From: Chloroflexota bacterium
GTDB taxonomy: Bacteria > Chloroflexota > Anaerolineae > Anaerolineales > UBA4823
DNA length: 45,699 nt
NCBI GenBank assembly: GCA_012516075.1
Contig: JAAYXE010000098.1
Coordinates: 1-45,699 of the forward strand
Direction: 5' to 3'
Shown here: one piece after another, positions 17,657 to 25,807 of the stretch
Layout: the number at the start of each line of letters is the position of its first letter
Position numbering within the stretch: the stretch's first letter is position 1
The notes under the pieces: generated by a model
Database searches by the model: none
The model's input: only the letters and a program-made list of their open reading frames with translations
Told to the model about the DNA's origin: nothing
Position numbers and translations under genes: made by a program

Positions 17657-18052
17657 GATGTGTTCTATCCTGGCAATTTAAGGATGGCCTGCAGAATCCA
17701 GATCCTGGAAAATCCTGCGGGCATAATAATTTTGGCTGCACACGAGCGACCGGCTATAAGGATACCAGCGAACAGGGAGGAGTGCAACCTGATTTCGCAC
17801 ATTACCTGGCTGCCACCAGCTTTCTGCGCAGCAGAGCGCCGGTTCTCCGGAGAAGCTGATAACTTAAACCACAAACCAATAAATTATGCTAATAACATAT
17901 AATCTTTCAATGTTGTGTGCATATAGCGCTGTATTTTTCCGTGCGCATCCTTTTAAATATGCATTTGTTGTATTTTACTTGACATTTCGTGGCGCAGCGT
18001 TACACTATAGTTGTCCCTGTAAGCCTTTTTCCACCCATCGAAGGAGACCAAC
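17657..18052. other. Intergenic region upstream of ssb
   Basis: About 396 bp between divergent genes, AT-rich in its right half. The ssb promoter lies at its right end. The leftward promoter for the kinase must be in the left part but I cannot assign it. No credible gene was found in the remainder. Confidence 0.5.
17979..18006 (+). promoter_or_regulatory. ssb promoter
   Basis: TTGACA, a 16-bp spacer, then TACACT. The leader to the ssb start is about 40 nt and holds the GAAGGAG ribosome site. Confidence 0.7.
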
Positions 18053-18418
18053 ATGCCTGCATTAAATCGTGTGCAATTGATTGGATGGCTGGGGAAAGAT
18101 CCCGACGTTCGCCAGACGACCAGCGGGAAAAAAGTTACCAGCTTCAGTGTCGCTGTCAACCGCCGCTGGAAATCCGGCAGTGATACCCGCGAAACGGCGG
18201 ACTGGTTCAATATTGAAACCTGGGGCCGCCAGGCCGATTTTTGCGAACAGTACCTGAAGAAAGGCAGGCTGGTCTTCGTCGAGGGCCGTCTGCAGACCGA
18301 CCGGTATGAAGTCAATGGCGAAACCCGCTACTTCACCAAAGTGGTCGCCAGCCAGGTGCAGCCGCTCGACCGCCATGACACGGACGCTATTAGCGACGAA
18401 GAAGAGCTGACAGATTAA
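18053..18418 (+). CDS. ssb: Single-stranded DNA-binding protein
   Basis: 121 residues; GAAGGAGA lies 6 nt before the ATG. The OB fold is clear: MPALNRVQLIGWLGKDPDVR, then VTSFSVAVNRRWK, WFNIETWGR and LVFVEGRLQTDRYE. It binds single-stranded DNA during replication and repair. The protein is short, and its tail ends in ISDEEELTD without the usual DDDIPF-type tip that recruits repair and replication partners. It may be a minor SSB or may belong to a lineage with an altered tip. It stands alone, with its own promoter and terminator, not in the common rpsF-ssb-rpsR arrangement. Confidence 0.92.
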   Translation: MPALNRVQLIGWLGKDPDVRQTTSGKKVTSFSVAVNRRWKSGSDTRETADWFNIETWGRQADFCEQYLKKGRLVFVEGRLQTDRYEVNGETRYFTKVVASQVQPLDRHDTDAISDEEELTD

Positions 18419-18420
18419 AT

Positions 18421-18458
18421 AAAAAAACAGCACCCATTCTCCGGGTGCTGTTTTTTTT
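18421..18458 (+). terminator. ssb terminator
   Basis: AACAGCACCC and GGGTGCTGTT form a perfect 10-bp stem with a short loop, followed by eight T and preceded by seven A, so it can act in both directions between the convergent genes. Confidence 0.9.
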
Positions 18459-18476
18459 AATGCCTGGAATCAAGCG

Positions 18477-19091
18477 TTAATCAAGTACGGCTTCCAGAAA
18501 AGTCTGCAGCGTCAGTTTTCCGGACAATTCGCGGTGCGGTACGCGGCTTAAAGGGCTGGCGGTCACAGCGGCATCCGCAAGGATCTGGGCAGTACTACCG
18601 CCGCGCCGCTGCGCCTGCATATAAGCCATGCCGATCTCCATCCAGTAGCCCATCCCCGCTTCGCGATCGTCCGGCGGCTCGCCGTTCTCAGCTCGCTGCC
18701 AGGCGGCCATCGCTCCTACCAGTGCCTGAAAGACATTTCCGGAACTGGTAATGGCGCTCAGGTCCCTGTTTTCGATCACCGGCTGCACAGCCCGCGCGAG
18801 GTCAGCCTCGGTAATCTCGTGCTTGCGAAACTGCTCCACGAAACTCGCCAGGCCGCGGGAATACACCTGTGCCGAGCCGTTGTTTTCCAGTCCGGCCAGA
18901 CGCTGGCTGACGGCTTCCAGCGCGCCGGTGAGCCCGCGGTTTGCATTTTCGCGCGCGGCCAGTGCAGCTGCCTGGAAGGCTTCCAGCATATGATCCCCAT
19001 GGTTGCCGTTCACTGTATCCGCACGGTTCAGGTTTTCACGCTGTGCGGCCAGAACGTCTGCAACTGCATTTAATGAACGCGAAAGATCCAT
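18477..19091 (-). CDS. DhaL/DAK2-like domain protein
   Basis: 204 residues, all predicted helical. The segment NGNHGDHM near residues 28-35 resembles the Asp-rich nucleotide/metal site of DhaL (DAK phosphatase domain), but key Asp residues are replaced by Asn and His. A second glycine-rich segment AITSSGNVFQALVGAM near 118-133 fits the same fold. In DhaL proteins this domain binds ADP/ATP and Mg and acts in phosphotransfer to dihydroxyacetone or related substrates. With altered metal ligands the function here is open. It follows the M3 peptidase by 3 bp, so the two are cotranscribed. Confidence 0.55.
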   Translation of the reverse strand: MDLSRSLNAVADVLAAQRENLNRADTVNGNHGDHMLEAFQAAALAARENANRGLTGALEAVSQRLAGLENNGSAQVYSRGLASFVEQFRKHEITEADLARAVQPVIENRDLSAITSSGNVFQALVGAMAAWQRAENGEPPDDREAGMGYWMEIGMAYMQAQRRGGSTAQILADAAVTASPLSRVPHRELSGKLTLQTFLEAVLD

Positions 19092-19094
19092 CCT

Positions 19095-20879
19095 TTATGC
19101 CAGTGGCTCCATGGTTAAACTTTCGAGTTCTTCCACCATCCGGGCGATCACATCAAAGCCGCCCTGCCAGAAATCGGCGCTGTAAATATCGATACCGGCT
19201 GCGCGCAGAATTTTCTCCGGCGCTTCAGACCCGCCGGCCGCAAGGATTTTCAGGTAGCGCGGCTTGAAGCCCTCTCCTTCCTCGCGATACTGCTGGTAAA
19301 GGGAGAGGACCAGAAGCTGCCCAAAGGCGTATGCATAAACATAAAAGGGTGTGTGGTAGATGTGCGGGATAGAAACCCACTCCCAGCGGAACTCGTCGCT
19401 AACCTCCACCGCGTCGCCGAACTGGCTCAGTAGATTCTGCAGGTAGGCATCCGAAAGCTGCTGGATGGAGGCACCGTCGGCGATCATCTGGTGAGCCTGA
19501 CGTTCAAAGAGGGCAAAATATGCCTGACGCATGATGGTTGCGTAGGCATCGTCCACCTGGCGGAAAAGCAAATCGAGCCGGACGGCATCATCCGTTTCCT
19601 GCTCCAGCAGCCGGTCAACCAGGATCATCTCGGCAAACGTTGAGGCGGTTTCGGCAAGCGGCAGTGACGCCTGATGGGTGAAGACGGTGTGGTTGCTGGC
19701 CAGCATCGCATGGATGGCATGCCCCAGTTCGTGGGCAAGCGTAGCGACATCATCGGCTTTGCCCTGGAAATTCACCAGCACCCAGGGGTCCAGATCCGGA
19801 ATCACCGACCAGCAAAACGCCCCACTGCGCTTTCCGCGGCGGACTTCACTGTCTATATGTCCTTTCGCGAATACACGCCGGGCCATTTCTTCCATGCCCG
19901 GCTCAAAGCTGTGGAAAGAACGCAGCACCGTATCGACTGCCTGATCAAAGGCGTATGTCTTCTCCGACTGCACCACAGGGGCATACACGTCGTAGCGCCG
20001 CAGTTTCTCCATACCGAGCAGCCGGGCTTTGAGGCGGAAGAAGCGCTGGAAAATGACTGCATTGCGCTCACAGACATCCAGCAGGGTATCCACCGCTGCG
20101 TCAGGAATATTGTTCATCAGATTACGGGCAGAGATTGGGGTAGCGAAATGGCGCAGCTCTACCTGCTCGTTGTACCAGTCGCGCACCACCGCCTGGTAGA
20201 TCTGTCCCAGAATCGGCCCGTCCTGTGCGTACACCCGGTAGAGTTCCTGGTAAGCGGCCGCGCGCAGATCCGGGTCGCTCTGACGCACGTACACCATGAG
20301 CTCGCCGCGCGTCAGTTCCTTCTCTTCACCATCGACCACGATCTTAAATGTATAGCGGTTCGTAATCGAATCGTAGAGGTTCGTTAATGCATTGACGCCG
20401 GTCACGTCCTTAAGGTTGATCACTTTTTCTTCGGGCTCGCTGAGGGTATGCGGCCTGAAATTGCGCATCTCTTCCAGCCAGTAGCGGTAGTCGCCGCTCG
20501 CTTCCATCAGTCTGGCTGCCGTTTCGTCGTCGAGTTCTTTCCACCACAGGCTAAAAAACAGCGTGCGGTTGGTCACTTCGGCCATCAACTGGTCGACCCG
20601 GGCGATGAATGTCTGCGCGTCCTGGTCCTGGGTATCGGCAGAAAATCGAAGCCCGGCAAAACCGTAAATGCGCATGGCGAGCTTTGTAATTTCTTCCAGC
20701 TGGCGAACAACATCCATAAAGGATGCAGGGGAAATATCTGCTCGAAGCAGGCTGCGGCAGCCTTCAAAATTGGCGACCATAGATTTCAAATCGTCCCAGG
20801 CTTGCTGCATCTCGGCGCTGTCCTGAGCCGGAAAGAGGTCCGCCAGACTCCAAGATGTTTGAGAAATCGAAAGTTCCAT
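19095..20879 (-). CDS. pepF: M3-family oligoendopeptidase (PepF-like)
   Basis: 594 residues, typical for PepF. The zinc site is HELGHAIHAML near residue 383-393, with the downstream glutamate in ETASTFAEMI about 25 residues later. Family motifs also include RRGKRSGAFCW and the C-terminal PFYVYAYAFGQL segment. M3 peptidases hydrolyse short peptides in the cytoplasm. No signal peptide is present. A weak ribosome site (GAGG, 6 nt) precedes the ATG. It heads a two-gene unit with the DhaL-like gene. Confidence 0.93.
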   Translation of the reverse strand: MELSISQTSWSLADLFPAQDSAEMQQAWDDLKSMVANFEGCRSLLRADISPASFMDVVRQLEEITKLAMRIYGFAGLRFSADTQDQDAQTFIARVDQLMAEVTNRTLFFSLWWKELDDETAARLMEASGDYRYWLEEMRNFRPHTLSEPEEKVINLKDVTGVNALTNLYDSITNRYTFKIVVDGEEKELTRGELMVYVRQSDPDLRAAAYQELYRVYAQDGPILGQIYQAVVRDWYNEQVELRHFATPISARNLMNNIPDAAVDTLLDVCERNAVIFQRFFRLKARLLGMEKLRRYDVYAPVVQSEKTYAFDQAVDTVLRSFHSFEPGMEEMARRVFAKGHIDSEVRRGKRSGAFCWSVIPDLDPWVLVNFQGKADDVATLAHELGHAIHAMLASNHTVFTHQASLPLAETASTFAEMILVDRLLEQETDDAVRLDLLFRQVDDAYATIMRQAYFALFERQAHQMIADGASIQQLSDAYLQNLLSQFGDAVEVSDEFRWEWVSIPHIYHTPFYVYAYAFGQLLVLSLYQQYREEGEGFKPRYLKILAAGGSEAPEKILRAAGIDIYSADFWQGGFDVIARMVEELESLTMEPLA

Positions 20880-20970
20880 ATTTGCCTCGCAATTGAAAAA
20901 ACTGCTGCGCTGCAGGGCTGCAGCGCGTCAAATCAGTGGATCCTGCCTGCATTGCTTCAAGCGCTGCAGG

Positions 20971-22065
20971 CTAATCAAGATCTTTCAAATAGGTGCTGCG
21001 AAACACCTGTCGAAGCCGGTCGATCGGTTGTCGTTCCCCCGTTTCCGGATCATCGTAATACCACAGTTCCCAGCCATTACCTGGCGCCTGCCGGATCTGT
21101 CGGGCGAACTGGTGTATTGATCCGCGCTGGTGATTATACTCGATCGCCCCATCGGCCAGTACGGTTGCGGTTTCCGTTCCGTTTTTCCCCAGGTAAAGCT
21201 GCTGCCCCGGCTGCAGCAGACCGTACTCAACCAGCAGACCAAAGGGGATGCGCGGCTGTTTTCGAGGATTGGGGGTGCTGTAGACGCGCGGTATGTAAGG
21301 CCCCTGCGGGGCAGATTCTATACGTTTGCGCGCCAGTTCCACATACTGCGCTTCGCGCTCGATGCCGATCCAGTGACGGTGCAGCCGCCGGGCAATGTAA
21401 CCGGTCGTCCCGCTTCCAAAGAACGGGTCCAGAACCACGTCCCCGGGATTAGAACACAGCAGGATAATCCGGTACAGCAGGGCTTCCGGCTTTTGCGTGG
21501 AATGGGCCTTGGTGCCGTCGATTTTCAATCGTTCGCTGCCCGAGCAGATCGGTAAAGCCCAGTCGCTGCGCATCTGCAGGTCGTCATTGAGCGACTTGGC
21601 TGCATGATAATTAAAGGTATAAGGTGCACCGCGTTCTTTCTGGGCCCAGATCAAAGTTTCGTGAGCATTGGTGAAGCGCACGCCGCGGAAATTGGGCATG
21701 GGATTATTTTTAATCCATACCAGATCGTTTAAAATCCAGTACCCCAGGTCCTGCAGGATCGAACCCACCCGGTATATATTGTGGTATGTTCCGATCACCC
21801 ACAGGGTGCCGGTTGGTTTGAGCACCCGCCGGCAGGCGCGCAGCCATGCGCGTGTAAACTGGTCGTAAGCTTCGAAGCCGCTGAACTGATCCCACTCATC
21901 CCTGACAGCATCCACGCGGGTCAGGTTCGGACGCCAGAGTTCCTGCCTGAGCTGCAGATTGTAAGGGGGATCGGCAAATATCAGATCGACCGATTCCCCG
22001 GGCAGTGTCTCCAGCACCTCGATACAGTCACCTTCAATGACCTGCTTCAGCGGCAGTGAATCCAC
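20971..22065 (-). CDS. ccrM: CcrM-type N6-adenine DNA methyltransferase
   Basis: 364 residues starting from a GTG. The order is that of CcrM/HinfI-type beta-class enzymes: DPPYNLQL (catalytic motif IV, about 31-38) near the N-terminus, WVIGTYHNIYRVG, NPMPNFRGVRF, NAHETLIWA, then the SAM motif DPFFGSGTTGYIARR near 215-229. A C-terminal extension is present with IPFGLLVEYGLLQPG and the segment GSIHQFARQIRQAPGNGWE, as in the CcrM C-terminal domain that helps DNA recognition. CcrM enzymes methylate GANTC; that specificity is inferred. No restriction gene is adjacent, so it is an orphan methyltransferase. It lies 3.3 kb from the candidate origin. Confidence 0.88.
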   Translation of the reverse strand: MDSLPLKQVIEGDCIEVLETLPGESVDLIFADPPYNLQLRQELWRPNLTRVDAVRDEWDQFSGFEAYDQFTRAWLRACRRVLKPTGTLWVIGTYHNIYRVGSILQDLGYWILNDLVWIKNNPMPNFRGVRFTNAHETLIWAQKERGAPYTFNYHAAKSLNDDLQMRSDWALPICSGSERLKIDGTKAHSTQKPEALLYRIILLCSNPGDVVLDPFFGSGTTGYIARRLHRHWIGIEREAQYVELARKRIESAPQGPYIPRVYSTPNPRKQPRIPFGLLVEYGLLQPGQQLYLGKNGTETATVLADGAIEYNHQRGSIHQFARQIRQAPGNGWELWYYDDPETGERQPIDRLRQVFRSTYLKDLD

Positions 22066-22100
22066 AGGCAGTGTCCTGATGTCCTCTCAAGAGCGTCCAA

Positions 22101-23171
22101 CTATATATTGAAACGAACGTGCATGATATCTCCGTCCTGGACGGTGTAATCTTTACCTTCCAGGCGAAGCTTCCCTTTCGTGCGCGCCTCGGTCATTCCA
22201 CCCAGTTCTACGAGATCCTGATAAGAGATCACCTCGGCCCGTATGAACCCCTTTTGTAAATCCGTGTGGATGACGCCGGCAGCTTCGACGGCCGGGGTGC
22301 CGCGGTGTATCGTCCAGGCGCGCACTTCGTCTTCTCCAACGGTAAAGAAGGACTGCAGCCCGAGCAGATCGTAAGAAAGGCGGATGACGCGCTGCAGCCC
22401 CAGTTCTTCGATCCCATACTCGCTCATAAACATCTCGGCTTCTTCTGGCGAAAGCTGGGCCAGTTCCATCTCCAGCTTGCCGCGCAGGGGAGCAACGGAG
22501 CTTTTACGGTGATTATAGGGGATCTCCGGCGCTGGCTGGTCATCGTCCAGATTCAAAATGACCAGCACCGGCTTCTGGGTCAGGAAACCGAAGCCGGACA
22601 GCGACCTGGTCTCTTCCGCAGTCAATTCCAGGTCGCGCAGCGGGATATCCTGGGCGAGAGCGGCGTTCAGGCGGTCGAAAAGCTCGATCTCGCGCTCAAT
22701 CACAGCCTTATCGCGCCCGCCGCCCTTGCGGCGCTCATCGTGCAGCCGCTCGAGCTTCCGTTCCACGGAGATCAGGTCATTGATCAACAGCTCGCCGTCC
22801 ATCGCTGCGATATCACGCTGCGGGTCTACCGAGCCGGCGGGGTGGGGAACGCTGGGGTTATCGAAACAGCGCACCACATGGACAAAACCATCCATCTGCG
22901 TCAGCTGGTTCAGCAGCTGGCCAGAGATGGCTGTTTTATTTTTGCTGCCTTCCAGCCCGGCGATGTCTGCGTACGTGACCTTCGCATAAATCGTCTTCTG
23001 AGGGCGGAACATCTCTGAAAGGCGGTCAACGCGCGGGTCCGGCACATCGACGACGGCGGTGTGAACGTCAAAGCGTCCCCCGCTCATGGTGGTCGGCTGG
23101 TCGCCGCGCGTCAGGGCATTAAAAACGGTTGTTTTTCCTGATTGGGGAAGACCTATGATTCCTAGCCGCAT
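22101..23171 (-). CDS. ychF: Redox/ribosome-associated GTPase YchF
   Basis: 356 residues. The G1 loop is GLPQSGKTT at the N-terminus, the switch region is DIAGLEGSKN, and the NxxE-like segment VILNLDDD replaces NKxD, as in the Obg-related YchF/Ola1 family, which prefers ATP. The C-terminal TGS domain ends with GDIMHVRFNI, the family signature. Between them is the helical domain (about 130-200). YchF binds ribosomes and modulates translation and stress response. The gene stands 36 bp downstream of nothing obvious on its strand and is divergent from glgC. Confidence 0.93.
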   Translation of the reverse strand: MRLGIIGLPQSGKTTVFNALTRGDQPTTMSGGRFDVHTAVVDVPDPRVDRLSEMFRPQKTIYAKVTYADIAGLEGSKNKTAISGQLLNQLTQMDGFVHVVRCFDNPSVPHPAGSVDPQRDIAAMDGELLINDLISVERKLERLHDERRKGGGRDKAVIEREIELFDRLNAALAQDIPLRDLELTAEETRSLSGFGFLTQKPVLVILNLDDDQPAPEIPYNHRKSSVAPLRGKLEMELAQLSPEEAEMFMSEYGIEELGLQRVIRLSYDLLGLQSFFTVGEDEVRAWTIHRGTPAVEAAGVIHTDLQKGFIRAEVISYQDLVELGGMTEARTKGKLRLEGKDYTVQDGDIMHVRFNI

Positions 23172-23326
23172 AAGGGTTATTCCAGGTTATGAGTGATGCT
23201 ATCCTTTCGTGAGAGTGTACGGCCCCGGAAGAACGCGAAGGGGATGCTTCAATTATACCCGTCGAAAGAAAGTCTCCTGCGGAGGTCGAGCAGCAAAAGA
23301 ATGCGACCGGAAATCTTCAACGGCGG

Positions 23327-23366
23327 TAGAATCGGGCTTCCTTCGCACTGCACTCCATCCTATAAT
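23327..23366 (+). promoter_or_regulatory. Candidate glgC promoter elements
   Basis: Two -10-like hexamers lie upstream of glgC: TAGAAT at 23327, preceded by CGG, and TATAAT at 23361. No strong -35 accompanies either. TAGAAT with GG in front recurs before other plus-strand genes in the window. Confidence 0.4.
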
Positions 23367-23436
23367 AAATGGGAATGAGGCCCAACTGCTGCAGAACAAA
23401 CATCTGCACAGCCGGATGCAGGTTCAGGAGGAAATT

Positions 23437-24696
23437 ATGCCATCGCTCAATGAGGTGCTCGCCGTTATCCTGGGCGGCGGTGTAGGAACACGGCTTTACC
23501 CTCTCACGAAACAGCGCTCCAAACCAGCCGTGCCGATCGCCGGTAAATACCGCCTGATCGACGTGCCGATCAGCAACTGCATAAACTCACAGATCAGCCA
23601 GATTGCAGTCCTCACCCAGTTCAACTCCGTTTCGCTGCACCGTCATATCACCCAGACGTATACATTTGACACCTTCCATCGCGGCTTTGTCCAGATCCTG
23701 GCAGCCGAGCAGACGCCTCGCAGCCGCGACTGGTATCAGGGAACTGCAGATGCTGTGCGGAAGCAGTTGTTCGAAATCAAAGCCACCCGCGCCCGGTATG
23801 TCTTAATTCTGGCAGGCGATCACATCTACCGCATGGATTACCGGGAGATGGCCCAATTCCACTGGGATAACGGCGCCGATATCACCGTCGCCGTCCAGCC
23901 GGTCAGCCGGGAGGAAGCCTCCCGATTTGGACTCCTCAAAAGAAATGCCGGTAAACGGATCACAGCATTTGTAGAAAAACCGCGCGATCCCGATGTGCTG
24001 GCCGAATTTGTCAGCCGGGACGATCCTGAACAGCCCTACCTGGGTTCAATGGGAATCTACTTTTTCAACACTGACGTGTTGATCGATTTGCTCGAAAACA
24101 CTACCTACGATGATTTTGGTGGCCAGGTTGTGCCGAATGCGCTGAGTACGTGCACCGTTTTTGGCTTCGACTTTACAGGTTACTGGGAAGATATTGGAAC
24201 TATCCGCTCATTCTATGAGACCAATCTGAAATTCACCCGTCCGGATTCTCCGTTCAACTTTTACGATCCAGACCAGCCCATCTACACCCACGCCCGCTAT
24301 TTGCCGGGGTCTGTGGTTCAGGGAGGCACCCTGAATAACGTGATATTGAGCGAGGGCTGCCATGTCATCAATGCCCATATTTCAGATTCGATCGTCGGTG
24401 TGCGCGGACAGATCTCTGATGGGGTGCGCATGTCGAAGACCGTGTTTATGGGCGCAGACTACTACGATCCGAAAAACGAAGAACCACGCGGCGGAATTCC
24501 TCTCGGCATCGGGCGCGACTGCCAGATTGAAGGCGCGATCATCGACAAAAACGCCCGCATCGGTGAGGGTGTGGTCATCCGTCCATTTCCACGCGGTACA
24601 GAAATCGACGCCGGCAGCTGGGTGGTGCAGGATGGAATTGTCGTCATCCCGAAAAGTACTGTACTGCACCCTGGAACCTACATCGGCCCGGAATAA
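23437..24696 (+). CDS. glgC: Glucose-1-phosphate adenylyltransferase
   Basis: 419 residues from the ATG at 23437, which has AGGAGG 5 nt upstream; a longer frame to 23209 adds 76 residues of non-homologous sequence and is rejected. The N-terminus has the nucleotidyl-transferase signature ILGGGVGTRLYPLT with KPAVPIAGKYRLIDVPISN. The substrate segments are GTADAVR, ILAGDHIYRMDY and VEKP; a left-handed beta-helix follows from about residue 290. The enzyme makes ADP-glucose from ATP and glucose-1-phosphate, the committed step of glycogen synthesis. No other glycogen genes are adjacent. Confidence 0.95.
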   Translation: MPSLNEVLAVILGGGVGTRLYPLTKQRSKPAVPIAGKYRLIDVPISNCINSQISQIAVLTQFNSVSLHRHITQTYTFDTFHRGFVQILAAEQTPRSRDWYQGTADAVRKQLFEIKATRARYVLILAGDHIYRMDYREMAQFHWDNGADITVAVQPVSREEASRFGLLKRNAGKRITAFVEKPRDPDVLAEFVSRDDPEQPYLGSMGIYFFNTDVLIDLLENTTYDDFGGQVVPNALSTCTVFGFDFTGYWEDIGTIRSFYETNLKFTRPDSPFNFYDPDQPIYTHARYLPGSVVQGGTLNNVILSEGCHVINAHISDSIVGVRGQISDGVRMSKTVFMGADYYDPKNEEPRGGIPLGIGRDCQIEGAIIDKNARIGEGVVIRPFPRGTEIDAGSWVVQDGIVVIPKSTVLHPGTYIGPE

Positions 24697-24709
24697 CCGT
24701 CAGGCAGTG

Positions 24710-24741
24710 AAAAAGGGACGCCCCTAACCGCGTCCCTTTTT
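24710..24741. terminator. glgC terminator (bidirectional)
   Basis: AAAAAGGGACG and CGTCCCTTTTT form a perfect stem between convergent glgC and the OsmC gene. Confidence 0.9.
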
Positions 24742-24761
24742 ATATTTCACATCTTAATGAC

Positions 24762-25169
24762 TTAAGCAGAGTATTCAACAGCCCGGGTGTAAATTTCAAA
24801 CTGCGGTGGATTTTCCATGTGTTTTTTCACCGTGCAGAGTTCTGCGGCGCGCACCAGCGATGGCAGGTATTTCTCCGGAAAAGTAGGGGGCACCTGAATT
24901 TCCAGGTCTATCTTTTTTACCATGCCGCTCACCGGATCACTGTGCATACGTTGAACCAGACGTACGCCGTCAACCGTCAGACCACGCTGCCTGCAGAAGC
25001 CAAGTACATAAACCCCGGCACAGGCCCCCAGTGAAGCCAGGAAAACTGCGAAAGGAGAGGGTGCAGAACCCTCTCCGCCGCCAGCGGGAGGCTGGTCGGT
25101 GCGGACCGTATAGGGACCAAAATGTGCATCCACACGCGCTCCGCCCGGAAAATCAATGATCATCTCCAT
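24762..25169 (-). CDS. OsmC-family protein
   Basis: 135 residues; GAGGAG lies 8 nt before the ATG. The OsmC/Ohr fold is indicated by a PSPFAVFLASLGACAGVYVLGFC helix with its first reactive Cys near residue 53 and the second Cys in AAELCTVKKHMEN near 111. These two thiols reduce organic peroxides in OsmC/Ohr proteins. Substrate type cannot be decided from this sequence. The gene is single and is adjacent to the candidate origin, on its left. Confidence 0.87.
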   Translation of the reverse strand: MEMIIDFPGGARVDAHFGPYTVRTDQPPAGGGEGSAPSPFAVFLASLGACAGVYVLGFCRQRGLTVDGVRLVQRMHSDPVSGMVKKIDLEIQVPPTFPEKYLPSLVRAAELCTVKKHMENPPQFEIYTRAVEYSA

Positions 25170-25355
25170 AGAAACATCTCCTCGATCAGGTATTATCGTC
25201 TCGTTTTATTTGATGCCGCTGGGTGTGAAAGGTTGCACATTCTGTCCGACATTAACATAAAACAATCCCGACCGAGTCGACCGGATAAGGTCCCATATAT
25301 GCCGGTTCTACTGCAGGCCGGACAGAGATCAAAAAACGCATTCCGGGCTGCAGGC

Positions 25356-25364
25356 TGTGGATAA
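25356..25364 (-). promoter_or_regulatory. DnaA box (perfect)
   Basis: TGTGGATAA, complement of TTATCCACA. Confidence 0.85.
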
Positions 25365-25376
25365 CTCGCGAAAAAC

Positions 25377-25385
25377 TGTGGAAAA
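25377..25385 (-). promoter_or_regulatory. DnaA box
   Basis: TGTGGAAAA, complement of TTTTCCACA, within the TTWTNCACA consensus; 21 bp from the first box. Confidence 0.75.
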
Positions 25386-25439
25386 ACAGCTCAAATTGGG
25401 GAAAACTCGCTCTTTTGTCCTAAAAATCCATGGACGGCG

Positions 25440-25458
25440 CCCCCCTATATATGGGGGG
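25440..25458. repeat. GC-clamped AT palindrome
   Basis: Six C, seven alternating T/A, six G. A shorter relative, CCCC-TACTTAT-GGGG, occurs at 25600-25614, and CCCCCTAGATAA (25471) and CCCCTGTATATA (25569) look like half-copies. Confidence 0.7.
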
Positions 25459-25518
25459 TATATTTTTTCACCCCCTAGATAACCGCTAAGGTCTTTTTAT
25501 CACCAAAAGTGTAGATTC

Positions 25519-25527
25519 TTATCCAGA
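25519..25527 (+). promoter_or_regulatory. DnaA box flanked by GANTC sites
   Basis: TTATCCAGA, one mismatch to consensus. GATTC abuts it on the left (25514-25518) and GAGTC overlaps its right end (25526-25530). Confidence 0.7.
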
Positions 25528-25645
25528 GTCACCTCAGATCTGAATGTGAGGAACTTTTTCTGCGCGCGCCCCTGTATATAGATACCCGCAGCCGGAGAGC
25601 CCCTACTTATGGGGACGCGGCTTTCCCATTAACCTTTTTCTCCAC

Positions 25646-25654
25646 TTATCCACA
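25646..25654 (+). promoter_or_regulatory. DnaA box (perfect)
   Basis: TTATCCACA, next to the AT-rich stretch. Confidence 0.88.
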
Positions 25655-25681
25655 GGTCCTACTATGATTGCTAATATACAC

Positions 25682-25690
25682 TTATCCAGA
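25682..25690 (+). promoter_or_regulatory. DnaA box
   Basis: TTATCCAGA, one mismatch, inside the AT-rich stretch and 36 bp from the perfect box. Confidence 0.7.
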
Positions 25691-25744
25691 CCTTATAAAA
25701 AATTAATAACTCACCAGAAAACGCGCCTCGATCCTTCAATAAAA

Positions 25745-25786
25745 ATCACAACCGGAAGCCGTTTCGAAGTGGTTTCCGGTTGTGAT
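25745..25786 (-). terminator. Terminator of the M1-like peptidase gene
   Basis: ATCACAACCGGAA and TTCCGGTTGTGAT form a long stem; on the minus strand it is followed by TTTTTATT. It also insulates the candidate origin from this transcript. Confidence 0.88.
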
Positions 25787-25807
25787 CATGCCCTGCAGCA
25801 CAGTGGC

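Larger units (their letters stand above)
25170..25744. other. oriC: Candidate chromosomal replication origin (oriC)
   Basis: About 575 bp without a gene. It contains perfect DnaA boxes (TGTGGATAA at 25356, TTATCCACA at 25646), a TTTTCCACA-type box (25377, complement), and two TTATCCAGA boxes (25519, 25682). An AT-rich stretch runs from 25665 to 25713, a plausible unwinding element. GC-clamped AT motifs lie between the boxes. Gene orientation diverges about this region and two parS sites lie 9.5 kb away. dnaA and dnaN are not in the window, so the assignment rests on the boxes and the strand pattern. Confidence 0.75.

Noticed and set aside
23209..23436. N-terminal extension of GlgC
   Set aside because: The extra 76 residues are unlike GlgC and the ATG at 23437 has a perfect AGGAGG.
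25170..25744. Plasmid or phage origin
   Set aside because: No replication initiator or mobility gene nearby; flanking genes are chromosomal housekeeping genes.
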